A stretch of DNA of 64,000 nt, taken from the NCBI GenBank assembly GCA_003225295.1, contig QHYZ01000060.1, positions 46,712-110,711 of the forward strand, read 5' to 3'. Under the pieces are notes generated by a model. That model worked only from the letters and a program-made list of their open reading frames with translations. It was not told the DNA's origin and searched no databases. The DNA is from Acidobacteriota bacterium (GTDB lineage: Bacteria; Acidobacteriota; Terriglobia; Acidiferrales; UBA7541). The translations under genes were made by a program, and so were the position numbers. Below are positions 19,593 through 29,024 of the stretch, piece by piece (position 1 is the first letter of the stretch; each line of letters begins with the position of its first letter).

Positions 19593-20945
19593 CTAATCCT
19601 TGTCCTTGGTATCGGGTTTCGCGGCATCGCCGGACTTATCCGATTTGGCGGACGTGTCTCCCGCCTCTTTTTCCGCCGGGGCCTGTGCTTCGATCTTGAT
19701 CTGCGTGTTATCCGGTAACGCATAGCCGCCTGAGCTGATCACCGGATCGCCGGCGATGACGCCGCTTACGATTTGCGCGAAATCCGCGTTGCGCACACCC
19801 AGCTGCACAGTCTTGAGGTGCGCGTGGCCGTCCGAGCCTGCGAGCAAAACGTAGTCCTGGCCCAAGGAATTCTTAAAGATCGCCGGAGTGGGCACGACGA
19901 GCGCCTCTTTCACCGTCTTCGCGGTCATGGAAACTTCCACGCCCATGCCGGGTTTCAGTGCCGGGTCTGGCTTGGACGCTTCGACCCACACTTCAATGGT
20001 TGTGCTGCCAGGATCGAGAGCCGGGCTCACCAAACTGACACGGCCTTTGATGGTGGCTTCGAGACCGGAAATTCTAAGTTCCGCCGGGTTTCCCACTTTC
20101 AGAACCGCGGCTTCCGATTGCGGAATGTGCGCCTTGGCGATGAGCCTGGACGTGTTCATCACCGTAAGGATTGGCTGATTGGCATTTGCAAGATCCCCTT
20201 CATAAAGCGGGCGATCCGTCACAACGCCGTCGATAGGGCTGTGAATTTCCGAATAGCTGAGCTGCGCCTCGGCACTGAGCATGTGGCCCTGCATGGACTC
20301 CCTTGCACCTTGAGCGGCTTTCAGACCCTGCTCTTGGCCCACGCGGCGCAAATCCGCGAGCTGCTTTTGCGCTTGTTCGCTCTGGCTGCGGGCCTGAAGC
20401 AGGGCCACTTCGGCCGAGTCCAGGTCGCGCCGCGGCAGTGCACCTTGCTCGAAAAGCTCCTTACGGCTGTTGTAGACCTTCTGCTGCGCATCAAAAGCGG
20501 CCTTCGTGGCCGCCGCATCAAGTTCCGCCTTTTGGATCTGCTGCGGGAGGCCCGCATTGACCGTGGTGACATAGGTCGCATCGGCCTGTTTGAAGTCTCC
20601 TTTGCTGGCCAACGCAACGCCAGACAAGTCGCCATTCTCCAGTTCCACGAGCAGTTGCCCTTTTTTTACGCGGCTGCTTCGTTGCACATGGAATCGCTTT
20701 ATGGTTGAAGTGATTTTCGGCGCGATGGTGGCTTGCTCCAAAGGGTAAACAACGGCCTCCGCGGAAATCACCTGTGAGATGGGGGCACGCCGCGCGGGCG
20801 TGGTCTGCACGTAGACCACGGGTTCCTTTTCTTTTTCGGCCTTGCTGCAGCCGCTCGCCACGCAGAGTATGGCGGCCATGGTGCTGAAAGGAGCTATCCA
20901 CTTCCGGAGAAACGTCAAAGTGGTGTTCATCGTCGTCAGCTTCAT
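19593..20945 (-). CDS. RND periplasmic adaptor subunit, lipoprotein-like
   Basis: Membrane fusion protein of 450 residues. The N-terminus has a hydrophobic signal ending in LCVASGC, a plausible lipobox, so it may be a lipoprotein. It then shows the first lipoyl half (VYPLEQATIAPKITSTIKRF, about 60-80), a long coiled-coil hairpin rich in Ala/Gln/Lys, the second lipoyl half (LSYSEIHSPIDGVVTDRPL) and beta-barrel domains. The C-terminus is a charged Lys/Asp tail. The ATG overlaps the stop of the outer-membrane channel gene by four bases (ATGA), evidence for translational coupling. ATG 20930 is a possible alternative start. Confidence 0.88.
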   Translation of the reverse strand: MKLTTMNTTLTFLRKWIAPFSTMAAILCVASGCSKAEKEKEPVVYVQTTPARRAPISQVISAEAVVYPLEQATIAPKITSTIKRFHVQRSSRVKKGQLLVELENGDLSGVALASKGDFKQADATYVTTVNAGLPQQIQKAELDAAATKAAFDAQQKVYNSRKELFEQGALPRRDLDSAEVALLQARSQSEQAQKQLADLRRVGQEQGLKAAQGARESMQGHMLSAEAQLSYSEIHSPIDGVVTDRPLYEGDLANANQPILTVMNTSRLIAKAHIPQSEAAVLKVGNPAELRISGLEATIKGRVSLVSPALDPGSTTIEVWVEASKPDPALKPGMGVEVSMTAKTVKEALVVPTPAIFKNSLGQDYVLLAGSDGHAHLKTVQLGVRNADFAQIVSGVIAGDPVISSGGYALPDNTQIKIEAQAPAEKEAGDTSAKSDKSGDAAKPDTKDKD

Positions 20946-22321
20946 GGTGTTGTCAGAACCCCCGTCAGGGTTTGCAAATTGGCTAGGGCCACGCGATAGC
21001 GCACGGCTCCGTCTTGATACGCCGCGTTGGCTTGCGCGAACGTGGTCTGCGCGTCCACTACTTCGAGGACCGTAGCTTCACCGCCCTTGTAGCGAAGGGT
21101 CGTGAGACGCAGGCCCTCTGCGGACAGTTCGGCCGAGCGGCTGAGGCCGCCGAGTTCGTTCAGAGCCGTGTCCGCTTCGGCATATAAGGATTGGATCTCG
21201 GCAACCAGCCTGCGCTGCGCGAGGGAGAGTTCCCGTTGGGCCTGTGTGCGCCGCAACTCAGCTTGCTTGACGCGACTTTGTGTGGCGCCCCAGTTCCATA
21301 TGGGAATATTTACCGTGGCCGCAGCCGACGAACCCAGATTGGAACCGTTCGATCCGTTTACGGCAAACTGCGGGGCGTCGATTCCGTACCAATAATCGAA
21401 ACTCAGAGAGGGCAGATACCCTCCGCGCGCGCCTGTCACATCGTGTCCCGCCTGCTGCACGGCGGCCAGCGCGGCGCGAAGATCGGGATTGTCCCGCGCG
21501 GCACGCTGTTGCACTTCAGCGATGGTCGGCAGAGGAACGCTCGCGTGAAGATCTTCGGCAAGTTCAAAATTGTCGTTGAAATCAGAAAAGATCAGCACTG
21601 CAAAATCGAGTCGCGCATTCAGCAGCCCGAGTTGCGCCTCCAGCAATTGCCGGCGGCGGTCCTGCATCTGCAATTCCGCTTTGATGACGTCGGAATGCGC
21701 CACCTCCCCGCCCTTTTCGAGATCCTGCGTTAATTTCAAGAAACGGTCGCCCTCCTCACCGTTTTTCTTCGCGGCTTCCAGCTTCTGCTGGGCCGCTGCG
21801 ACGGCGTAATAGCTCTGCACAACCGTAACGACCAGCCCGCGCGAAGCAATCTCGGCGCGCGCTTTTGCAAGAGCGGAGGCCGCGGAAGACCGGCGGAAGG
21901 CCGAAATCGAGACCAGATCGATGCTCTCGTGCACATTGGCCTGGCTGATGTATTCGTGCGCGGCGTTGTTGGCAATGAGTCTGACATTGCCGCTCCTGTC
22001 GAGCTGAGTGTAAAGCGCTTCATTGTTGTAGGTGACGCTGGGTAGCAGAGCGGCCGCCGCCTGATAGCGATCCTGGCGTGCGATCGCGGCGTCGGTCTGC
22101 GAGGATTGAAACTGCGCGCTGTTCTTCCTGGCCCGGGCAAGAGCATCTTCGAGCGTCAGGCGGAGCACGGGCAACGTGGCAGGCGCTCCCGACTGCGCAT
22201 CTCTGGAAGGTGCGGCGCTCGCGGGAGCCGCCGTTTGCTGCGCCGCGGCAATCCCTGCGCAGCACAACAAAAGGGCGGCAACCAAGACCCACGACAGAAC
22301 GAGGATGCTAGGCGATTTCAT
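20942..22321 (-). CDS. TolC-family outer-membrane efflux protein
   Basis: Outer-membrane channel of about 459 residues that should complete the tripartite pump with the adaptor and permease downstream. The signal peptide is evident (VLVALLLCCAGIAAAQQ region), followed by two repeated helical units with the family's LTLEDALARARKNSAQ opening and long amphipathic helices rich in Ala/Gln/Arg. I take ATG 22321, which has AGGAG 9 nt upstream; the frame is open 24 codons further but without a ribosome site. The gap of about 80 bases to the kinase gene leaves room for a pump promoter. Confidence 0.87.
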   Translation of the reverse strand: MKSPSILVLSWVLVAALLLCCAGIAAAQQTAAPASAAPSRDAQSGAPATLPVLRLTLEDALARARKNSAQFQSSQTDAAIARQDRYQAAAALLPSVTYNNEALYTQLDRSGNVRLIANNAAHEYISQANVHESIDLVSISAFRRSSAASALAKARAEIASRGLVVTVVQSYYAVAAAQQKLEAAKKNGEEGDRFLKLTQDLEKGGEVAHSDVIKAELQMQDRRRQLLEAQLGLLNARLDFAVLIFSDFNDNFELAEDLHASVPLPTIAEVQQRAARDNPDLRAALAAVQQAGHDVTGARGGYLPSLSFDYWYGIDAPQFAVNGSNGSNLGSSAAATVNIPIWNWGATQSRVKQAELRRTQAQRELSLAQRRLVAEIQSLYAEADTALNELGGLSRSAELSAEGLRLTTLRYKGGEATVLEVVDAQTTFAQANAAYQDGAVRYRVALANLQTLTGVLTTP

Positions 22322-22403
22322 AAATGTCGACTCCTGGGCCGGACGAAAACGCATGTACGCCAAGGAAGAATGTAACCTTAGCGAAGCAAACATAAACGCA
22401 GGA

Positions 22404-23876
22404 TTAATCGCTAGATCGAGGAGGAGACGGGCCGACGGGAAGATAAGCCGTGAAGGTGCTGCCGATCGAGTCGGAACGTGTCAGCTCTAAACGCCCGTGA
22501 TGGGCCTCCGCGATCCAACGGGAAATGGATAGGCCCAGCCCGGCGCCGCCTCCGTCGTTCTCTACCCGGGAACGGGCTTTGTCCGCGCGGAAAAAGCGCT
22601 CGAATATGCGCGACTGCAGATCCGCGGGGATTCCGCCGCCGGTATCGGTGATGCTCACGGTGTATTCCTCATCTCGGCCACGGCAGGTCACCGTGACGCG
22701 TCCACCCTCGGAGGTGTACTTAATCGCGTTATCCAGCAGATTGAGGATCATTCGGCGCAGCAGGGATTCGTCCGCGCGGATAGGAGACTCGGATGCTTCT
22801 TCGAAATTCAGACAAATCTTTTTTGCAAGTGCTAGCGTTCTGGCCGAATGCACACACTCGCCCACGAGTTCATCGAGATAAAAATCGCGCGGCTGGAGCG
22901 GATACTGGCCGGCGTCAGCTCGCGTAAGGGTGAAGAGATCTTCCACAATGTGGGTGAGCCGCTCGGCCTCGTGGTGAAGCACTCCCAGCGATTCCCGGTA
23001 TTCCTCGGGCGAACGTGCCTGCTGCGAAAGAGCGACCTCCGCTTCGCCGCGCAAAATCGCAACGGGGGTCCGCAATTCGTGTGAAGCATCGGCCATGAAG
23101 CGCTGCTGGCGTTCGAAGGATTGACTGAGACGGTCCAGCAGGCTGTTGAACGATCGCGCCAGGTGCCCCAGTTCGTCCCTATCATTCTGTACTGCCAGCC
23201 GTTCGTGCAGATTGGCGGCGCCGATACGTCCGGCCTGGCTGCTCATGGCCACGACGGGAGCGAGGCTCTTGCGCGCGAGAAAGTAACCGCCTACGCTGGC
23301 GAGCAAGAGAGCGATGGGGATCACCCATGCAAACGTCACGGTGACTTCGCCAAGCATTTCTTGTTGCGCATGAAGCGACTGCAAGATCACCAGCGTGCCG
23401 GCTTTTCCGCCTGACGAAAAGTGCCGCGCGAACGCCCGGTAGCCGGCTTTGTTACTCCGGACTTTGCCAAAAAAACGCTCGGAGCGCGAAGACGCGTTGA
23501 GAAATCGTTGAAATGAGTCCGATGACAAAAGCCCCGCCGGCACGGAATCAATGGCCGGAGCCGCCAAGGGCACGTCTTGCGAGCTAACGACGAGGTTTCC
23601 TTTCGCGTCAAAGATGGCGAAGACGTGATCGCGAAAACGATGTTCGGTAACGGCAACCTGGCCCGCCAGCTTGAAGGCATCCGGGCCGCTCTGGTCGCTG
23701 ATTTCCGCGTCCAGCGTGGTGAGAAATGCGTTGGAGAGTTCCGCCAGATTTACGTCGGTCCGTTGCACGGTGCTCTGCCAAAAAATGAAATAAGTGATGA
23801 GAGACAGCGCAACCAGCACGACTGCAAGCACGGCGGTGTACCAAAGTGTGAGCCGGACGCGAACCGAATCAAGCAT
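22404..23876 (-). CDS. Sensor histidine kinase of the HAMP-HisKA type
   Basis: Membrane sensor kinase of 490 residues. TM1 lies near residues 8-30, an extracytoplasmic sensor domain spans about 30-165, TM2 and a HAMP linker follow (about 165-235). The phospho-His is in MADASHELRTPVAI. ATP-binding boxes are LLDNAIKYTSEGG (N), DTGGGIPAD (G1) and GGGAGLGLSISRW (G2). I chose ATG 23876, overlapping the regulator stop by eight bases, since TM1 follows at the usual distance. The pair sits directly upstream of the OMF-adaptor-RND operon, so it probably controls that pump; the signal is unknown. Confidence 0.9.
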   Translation of the reverse strand: MLDSVRVRLTLWYTAVLAVVLVALSLITYFIFWQSTVQRTDVNLAELSNAFLTTLDAEISDQSGPDAFKLAGQVAVTEHRFRDHVFAIFDAKGNLVVSSQDVPLAAPAIDSVPAGLLSSDSFQRFLNASSRSERFFGKVRSNKAGYRAFARHFSSGGKAGTLVILQSLHAQQEMLGEVTVTFAWVIPIALLLASVGGYFLARKSLAPVVAMSSQAGRIGAANLHERLAVQNDRDELGHLARSFNSLLDRLSQSFERQQRFMADASHELRTPVAILRGEAEVALSQQARSPEEYRESLGVLHHEAERLTHIVEDLFTLTRADAGQYPLQPRDFYLDELVGECVHSARTLALAKKICLNFEEASESPIRADESLLRRMILNLLDNAIKYTSEGGRVTVTCRGRDEEYTVSITDTGGGIPADLQSRIFERFFRADKARSRVENDGGGAGLGLSISRWIAEAHHGRLELTRSDSIGSTFTAYLPVGPSPPRSSD

Positions 23877-24630
23877 TGCTTTTCCGGGCGGAGGACGTTG
23901 CCTTGGCGCGATTCCGTGGCGAAACATTTTCGTCTCCCGCCTCCGCCGCCTCCGAATCGTTCAGCAGGCCAAAAATGTATCCTGCGCCTCGGCGAGTATG
24001 GAGCAAGGGCTTGCTGGAATCCGCGTCAATTTTCCGGCGCACGCGATTCACGTAAACTTCGATCAGATTCGAGAAGGGATCAAACGTCTCATCCCACACG
24101 TGCTCGGCGATTTCGGCGCGTCCCACTACGCGGCCAGCGTTGCGGGCCAGATACTCGAGCAGCGCATATTCCTTGGCGGTGAGGGTCACACTCCGGCCCG
24201 CCCGGGACACGCTTTGCGCGGCGGCATCCAGGACAAGGTCGGCGACGGCAATCTTGCCGGGGCGCAGCTCACCGGAGCGGCGCAGCAAGGCGCGAAGGCG
24301 CGCCAGCAATTCACGAAATTCGAAAGGCTTCGTCAAGTAATCGTCTGCGCCGTGGTCCAGTCCGGTGACACGGTCCTCCACTGCATCGCGCGCGGTCAGC
24401 ATCAGAATGGGCATCCGCTGGCCTGACTTTCGGAGCTCGCGGCAGACTTCAAATCCGTTGCGGCCGGGAATCATTACATCGAGGATCACCAGATCGTAAG
24501 TATTGATCGCTGCCTGGTAAAGCGCATCGTCACCGGTATTGGCGACGTCCACCGCGTAGGCTTGTTCGCGCAGGCCCTTGGCCACGAACCGCGCGATACG
24601 CGCATCATCTTCGACAAGCAGTAGCCGCAT
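23869..24630 (-). CDS. OmpR/PhoB-family response regulator
   Basis: DNA-binding response regulator of 253 residues. The receiver starts MRLLLVEDDARIARF; phospho-Asp is in LVILDVMIPG, with MLTARD and the Lys of YLTKPFEF. The winged-helix domain (about 125-225) includes VTLTAKEYALLEYLARNAG and VYVNRVRRKID, ending in HTRRGAGYIFG. A basic, Ser/Ala-rich tail of about 25 residues follows and is unusual for the family. The start ATG 24630 fits the canonical N-terminus. It is upstream partner of the overlapping kinase and divergent from the phosphatase gene. Confidence 0.92.
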   Translation of the reverse strand: MRLLLVEDDARIARFVAKGLREQAYAVDVANTGDDALYQAAINTYDLVILDVMIPGRNGFEVCRELRKSGQRMPILMLTARDAVEDRVTGLDHGADDYLTKPFEFRELLARLRALLRRSGELRPGKIAVADLVLDAAAQSVSRAGRSVTLTAKEYALLEYLARNAGRVVGRAEIAEHVWDETFDPFSNLIEVYVNRVRRKIDADSSKPLLHTRRGAGYIFGLLNDSEAAEAGDENVSPRNRAKATSSARKSNA

Positions 24631-24798
24631 GCGAGCATCATACGGCAGGTGCAAGGAAAAGTGAGATACTTGCTGACGGCGCACGACGCCGGTCCTTCGT
24701 TCCCGCCGGGTCGAGTGACTGGTACGAACCGAGACGCGAGGTTCTGGCTCATCGTCAAAGAGCGCACCAGAATAAGCCCGTCAAGCATCGAAACAAGT

Positions 24799-25611
24799 AT
24801 GAAGTTCAAGAACATCGAGCCTCAACAATTCGATTGCACGAGAACGGCAATGCGGCCCTTCGGCTGCATGGAGCTGTGGGCCGGTAATGAGAGAGCGCAC
24901 CGCTCTCTCATTCTGGCCGGACTGGAAAGCGATGTCATCGCGGTGCCGTCCGGCGGCGACAAAGGCGGCGATCTTTCTGCGGTGTTCTCCTGCAGCGACA
25001 ACACCGCCCGGGTGGTTCTTGCCGATTGCGTCGGCCACGGCTATACGGCCAGCGGCGTGGCCCGGCATGTCCACCACCTTTTGCATAAATTCCAAGACAT
25101 TCGAGATACGGCGGGGCTACTGGCGGCGCTGAATGACGCTTTTACGCTCTCGAACGAACAATCGGATGACCCGCTGCGGCTGACTACAGTGGTCACGGGA
25201 ACCTTTGACGGCACAAGCGGCGAATTCAATTTCGCATATGCGGCGCACCCGCGGATGCTCCTCTGGCGCGGGCGCGAGAGGCGATTCCTGGAGCTGGGAG
25301 AAGGGCTGGAAGGCTTCCCGCTGGGATACAGCAGTGGTGAAACCTACAGCCAGCAGAGCGTGCGGTTAAACCACGGCGACTTGATTCTGGCGTTCTCCGA
25401 TGGCGCAACCGAAGTTCGCTCGCCACTTGGGGAGCAACTCACTTCAAAGGGCTTTTTGGGACTTGCGGAAAGGACATTAAGCACTTTGCCTCACCCGCTT
25501 GTGCTCCGGGATTTTTCTCGCGCGCTGATCGAAGGCGTGCATCTTTACCGCGGCCAGCAAGGTGCGTTGGAGGACGACATAACGCTGCTCACGCTTCGGA
25601 GCGTGGCCTAG
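24799..25611 (+). CDS. SpoIIE/RsbU-type PP2C serine phosphatase
   Basis: Stand-alone PP2C-like phosphatase of about 270 residues. Metal-ligand motifs appear in order: GGDKGGDLSAVF, LADCVGHGYTASGVA, LILAFSDGATEV and EDDITLLTLR. Such enzymes remove phosphate from STAS-domain anti-anti-sigma factors in partner-switching pathways. There is no recognisable sensor domain; the ~60 residues before the catalytic core are unassigned. I chose ATG 24799 (MKFKNIEPQQ); the frame extends upstream to 24649 but that region overlaps the likely promoter of the divergent regulator. It faces an operon that encodes a STAS protein and its likely kinase, a plausible substrate pair. Confidence 0.85.
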   Translation: MKFKNIEPQQFDCTRTAMRPFGCMELWAGNERAHRSLILAGLESDVIAVPSGGDKGGDLSAVFSCSDNTARVVLADCVGHGYTASGVARHVHHLLHKFQDIRDTAGLLAALNDAFTLSNEQSDDPLRLTTVVTGTFDGTSGEFNFAYAAHPRMLLWRGRERRFLELGEGLEGFPLGYSSGETYSQQSVRLNHGDLILAFSDGATEVRSPLGEQLTSKGFLGLAERTLSTLPHPLVLRDFSRALIEGVHLYRGQQGALEDDITLLTLRSVA

Positions 25612-25656
25612 CCTGACTGCCTGCAGAACAGCAGTCCAGTGTTCGGGCCTATTGCG

Positions 25657-26346
25657 CTATTTCACCGGATGGGACGCAAAGTACCGGTCTAGACTCTCCA
25701 CAACTTCTTGCACGCCCTGGTGGACATTCTTGTCCAAGGCTGCGACGACGGACGGCACATCCTTTCCGCTCGACGGTTCGTCATGTGTGTAGTAGTGAGT
25801 CCATACGGTCGCGCCATTCTTCAGGTCACGCATTTCTAATTCCAACGTGACCCGCGTCGACATCTCCCTCCCAGTGACCTCTTTGAAATCATACAGGCGC
25901 CCGCGCAGAGCAAAGTCTCCCCGTACATTGCTGCGTCGGTAATAAACAGCCCGGTAGCGGCCTGATGCCCGCAGTTGCCGCAGCAAGACTTCTTGGATCA
26001 TTTCCGTAGGAGGTTCCGCCCAACGCTGATACTCATAGGTGCCTAATTGCTCGGGACCGTTGCCATAGACGATGCGATCCTCGCGATACAAATGTGAGGT
26101 CGTTAGCGCGCCCAGGAGCAGCGTCACGGGAACGGCGTCCGGTTTCTCGACCGCACCCGCATCGGCCGGGACCGTAAGCTGGTAATACTTGCTCGGCCGC
26201 GTGGCGCCGCAGCCGTTGAGCAATCCAGCGGCCAGTGCGACGGCCATGATTAGCGCTCTTCTAGCCGTACCAGGAACCGTTTCTTCGCGGCCCGTTGGCA
26301 CTCTTTCCCAATATCGCAGTTCCATGTCGCCGCGCACTAGGCTCAT
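25657..26346 (-). CDS. ABC-type transport auxiliary lipoprotein (PqiC/MlaD-associated)
   Basis: Lipoprotein of 229 residues. A polar N-terminal stretch precedes a hydrophobic segment and lipobox (AALAAGLLNGC), so the mature protein is probably anchored in a membrane facing the periplasm. The body matches the ABC_trans_aux/PqiC fold: KYYQLTVPADAG at the start of the mature domain, then WAEPPTEMIQEVLLRQLRASGRY. In Mce systems these lipoproteins help pass lipids across the periplasm. ATG 26346 overlaps the MlaD stop by four bases. A start nearer the signal (ATG at 26325 or 26250) is possible because the N-terminus is long and charged. Confidence 0.85.
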   Translation of the reverse strand: MSLVRGDMELRYWERVPTGREETVPGTARRALIMAVALAAGLLNGCGATRPSKYYQLTVPADAGAVEKPDAVPVTLLLGALTTSHLYREDRIVYGNGPEQLGTYEYQRWAEPPTEMIQEVLLRQLRASGRYRAVYYRRSNVRGDFALRGRLYDFKEVTGREMSTRVTLELEMRDLKNGATVWTHYYTHDEPSSGKDVPSVVAALDKNVHQGVQEVVESLDRYFASHPVK

Positions 26347-27311
26347 TGAGGTTCTCCCGGTTTGTGCTCGCGTGGGTTCGTCGACCGAATGAGCGTGTAA
26401 GGCCTGGTCTTGATCGTATTGGTAAATTCCTTCAGATTCTGGCTCACGTGGCGCAGGTTTTCGAGTAACTCATCAATGTTGTCGGAGTTTACGTCAAGCG
26501 TCTGATCGAGGCGCCCGGTTAAATCCGTCACCGTTGCCAGCGACTGGCGCAATTCGATCACCGCTTGGCGAATGTCGGCGCGATTCTCTCCGATCAGGGA
26601 ATCGACGTGATTTAGCGTCTCATTGGCTTGCGCCGAGGTTTTCCTCAGATCCTGGAGCAGCGGCTCCAACTTTTGAGTGGCGGAGTTCAAGTTCTGTACC
26701 GTCGCCTTCACCGAGCCGCGGTTTTCCGAAATCATCCCGCGTGTGTCGGCCAGCGTCCCCGCAAGGTTTGCGCGATTCGAATCGCTCAGCAAATCGTTGA
26801 CGCGAGCCAGCGTGACCTGCAGTTCGCTGGCGCGGTCATTGAGCGTCTTGAGAAGTTGCTGCGCCTGGGGTGCGATGTCGTTGATTTTTGCCGTGAGCGC
26901 ATTGAAGTCCACGTAGGGGTCGGACAGCAGGATCATTCCCGTCGTGGCGAGCGCGGCCTTTTCGCTTCCCGGAACAATTTCCAGATGATTGTCTCCCAGC
27001 GGGCTCAAACTCATGATCTTCACATGGCTATCCGTCTTGACAGGCAAACCTGATTTCACACTGAACGTTATCTCGATGCGCAAGGTATCTTTCGGATCCA
27101 GCTGCAATTTCTCGACCCGGCCGACTTTGGGCCCGCCCGCATAGCGCACCGTCGCTCCGGGTTCCAGTCCGCCGGCAAACGGGAAGTAGACGCGGTACGT
27201 CGTGGCGTTGCCGCCGAATGCGCCCGAGAGGGCAAAAACCGTGGCCACCAGCACGGCGCCGGCAACCAGAACAAACAACCCCACCATGGCTTGCTCACGT
27301 TTCGATTCCAT
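26343..27311 (-). CDS. mlaD: MCE-family lipid transport protein MlaD-like
   Basis: Periplasmic substrate-binding subunit of an Mla/Mce lipid transporter, 322 residues. One N-terminal TM helix (MVGLFVLVAGAVLVATVFAL, about 9-28) is followed by the MCE domain (about 35-115: YRVYFPFAGGLEPGATVRYAG, KVGRVEKLQLDP, SLSPLGDNHLEI). A long helical region (about 130-310) with heptad spacing follows; this is longer than E. coli MlaD (~183 residues) and closer to MlaD homologues that form a needle or tube. The ATG has GAGGT 5 nt upstream. It is 23 bases after the ATPase gene. Confidence 0.9.
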   Translation of the reverse strand: MESKREQAMVGLFVLVAGAVLVATVFALSGAFGGNATTYRVYFPFAGGLEPGATVRYAGGPKVGRVEKLQLDPKDTLRIEITFSVKSGLPVKTDSHVKIMSLSPLGDNHLEIVPGSEKAALATTGMILLSDPYVDFNALTAKINDIAPQAQQLLKTLNDRASELQVTLARVNDLLSDSNRANLAGTLADTRGMISENRGSVKATVQNLNSATQKLEPLLQDLRKTSAQANETLNHVDSLIGENRADIRQAVIELRQSLATVTDLTGRLDQTLDVNSDNIDELLENLRHVSQNLKEFTNTIKTRPYTLIRSTNPREHKPGEPQ

Positions 27312-27334
27312 CGCGTACCTCTTTTCCCCGGTCT

Positions 27335-28168
27335 TCAACGGCCCGGATGACGGTGTTCTTCCGTCAGCATTTGCAGATAGTCCAGTTCCTCAGAAACCGC
27401 CGGTTCGGCAATGCGGTCGAGGAACTGTCGCACGCGCGGATGCGTGCTCGAACGCATTTCTTCCGTGGAACCGATGGCAACCACGTTTCCCTTGTCAATC
27501 AACACCATGCGGTCGGCGATCAGGAACGCGCTGGCCAGTTCGTGTGTGACCACGATGATGGTCATGTGAAATGCCTGTTTGAGTTCGAGAATGAGCTGAT
27601 CCACGCCGGCAGCAATAATCGGGTCCAGCCCCGCGGAAGGCTCATCGAAAAAAAGAATCTCAGGATCCATGGCCAGCGCGCGAGCCACCGCGGCTCGCTT
27701 CTTCATGCCGCCGCTTAACTGCGACGGCATGTAGTCTTCAAATCCCGACAGGCCCACTTGATCCAGTTTCAGCCGTAGGATGATTTCAATGGTCGAATCT
27801 TCCAGCTTGGTGTGCTCGCGCAGCGGCAGCGCCACGTTTTCCCCTACGGTCATCGAGCCAAACAGCGCGCCGCCCTGAAACGACATGCCGATTTTCTTGC
27901 GGATTTCATCCATCTCTTGGGATGAGATCGCAGCGATGTTTTTCCCTTTGAGCCAGATTTCACCCGAACTGGTCCTTTCCAGGCCCACCAGCGTGCGCAG
28001 CAGCGTGCTCTTCCCGGACCCGGACCCGCCCAGTATCACCAAGGTTTCGCCGCGCATTACGTCAAAACTGATGCCGTGGAGAATTTCGCGCTCGCCGTAA
28101 CTGACGCGAAGATTCCGCAGCGAGATCATCGCCTGTGACTCCGTCGGCGCCCTGTTGGTCTGCTCCAT
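27335..28168 (-). CDS. mlaF: ABC transporter ATPase MlaF-like
   Basis: Cytoplasmic ATPase of the lipid transporter, 277 residues. Walker A is GGSGSGKS, the Q-loop is in MSFQGGALFGSMTV, the signature is LSGGMKKR, Walker B is ILFFDEPSAGLDP and the switch His is in VTHELASAF. These match MlaF/Ttg2A, including the characteristic GGMKKR signature. I chose ATG 28168, 17 bases after the permease stop; an overlapping GTG at 28195 is also possible. A C-terminal extension of about 30 acidic/basic residues follows the core and could be where a STAS partner binds, as MlaB binds MlaF in E. coli (inference). Confidence 0.92.
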   Translation of the reverse strand: MEQTNRAPTESQAMISLRNLRVSYGEREILHGISFDVMRGETLVILGGSGSGKSTLLRTLVGLERTSSGEIWLKGKNIAAISSQEMDEIRKKIGMSFQGGALFGSMTVGENVALPLREHTKLEDSTIEIILRLKLDQVGLSGFEDYMPSQLSGGMKKRAAVARALAMDPEILFFDEPSAGLDPIIAAGVDQLILELKQAFHMTIIVVTHELASAFLIADRMVLIDKGNVVAIGSTEEMRSSTHPRVRQFLDRIAEPAVSEELDYLQMLTEEHRHPGR

Positions 28169-28184
28169 GGTGTTATTCCAAACC

Positions 28185-28982
28185 CTACCTTTCACTCACA
28201 AAGAAAAAGAGCGCTGTAAAGATGAGGTCTACCAGGATCACTAGAAAAATGGAAACTACCACGGCACGGGTGGTCGATCGGCCAACCTGCTCCGCTCCTG
28301 CACCTGTGGAAAGCCCTTCGTGACAACCCACGGCCGTAATCGTTATGCCAAACATAACGCTCTTGATTAGACCCGTCGTAATGTCGCGCAGAAAGAGCGC
28401 GTCCAAGGAGGACTGAATATAGCGGACCAATGTGAAATCCGCTTGCGCCACACCAAAAAGCGCTCCACCGAGAATCCCCATGGAGTTCGCCCAAATCGTC
28501 AGGCACGGCAGCATCACGATCATGGCGATAAATTTCGGCGTCACCAGAAAGTGAATCGGATCGATCGCCATGGTCTCCAGCGCGTCGATTTCTTCGGTGA
28601 CCTTCATCGTACCGATTTCCGCGGCGAACGCTGAACCGGACCGTCCGATGACCACGATGGCGGTAATCAACGGACCGAGTTCCCGCGTCATGGAAATCGC
28701 CACGGCACTGGCAACGTAATTCAAGGCGCCGAACTTGCGCAGCTCATAGGCGCTCTGCAGCGCCAGAATCAATCCGATGAAGAACGTAATCAGAGAAAGA
28801 ATAGGGAGCGCCCCGACACCGGTCTGCATGGCTTGCGAAATGGCGCTCTCGAAGCGAAGTGGCTTGCCCCGAAAAGGGGCGACGAACGTGTAGTACGCGG
28901 CCCGCCCTCCAAGCCTGGTCAGAGCTCCCAGATATGCAAGCCCATCGGTAACCGATCCCCCAATTTGCGTCGTCAGTTCCAC
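28185..28982 (-). CDS. mlaE: ABC transporter permease MlaE-like
   Basis: Integral membrane permease of 265 residues in the MlaE/YrbE family. Five to six hydrophobic segments are visible, with family motifs QAMQTGVGALPILSLITFF, MTRELGPLITAIVVIGRSGSAFAAEIGTMKVTEEIDAL and VGCHEGLSTGAGAEQVGRSTT (each split by loops). It starts with GTG at 28982 and lacks a strong ribosome site. With MlaF and MlaD it forms the inner-membrane lipid-transport complex thought to keep outer-membrane asymmetry or bring lipids to it. The STAS gene lies 42 bases upstream on the same strand. Confidence 0.92.
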   Translation of the reverse strand: MELTTQIGGSVTDGLAYLGALTRLGGRAAYYTFVAPFRGKPLRFESAISQAMQTGVGALPILSLITFFIGLILALQSAYELRKFGALNYVASAVAISMTRELGPLITAIVVIGRSGSAFAAEIGTMKVTEEIDALETMAIDPIHFLVTPKFIAMIVMLPCLTIWANSMGILGGALFGVAQADFTLVRYIQSSLDALFLRDITTGLIKSVMFGITITAVGCHEGLSTGAGAEQVGRSTTRAVVVSIFLVILVDLIFTALFFFVSER

Positions 28983-29024
28983 GGTGCTCTCGTCGGGCTT
29001 CCTCGGTTTGCGGGTCTGGCAGAC

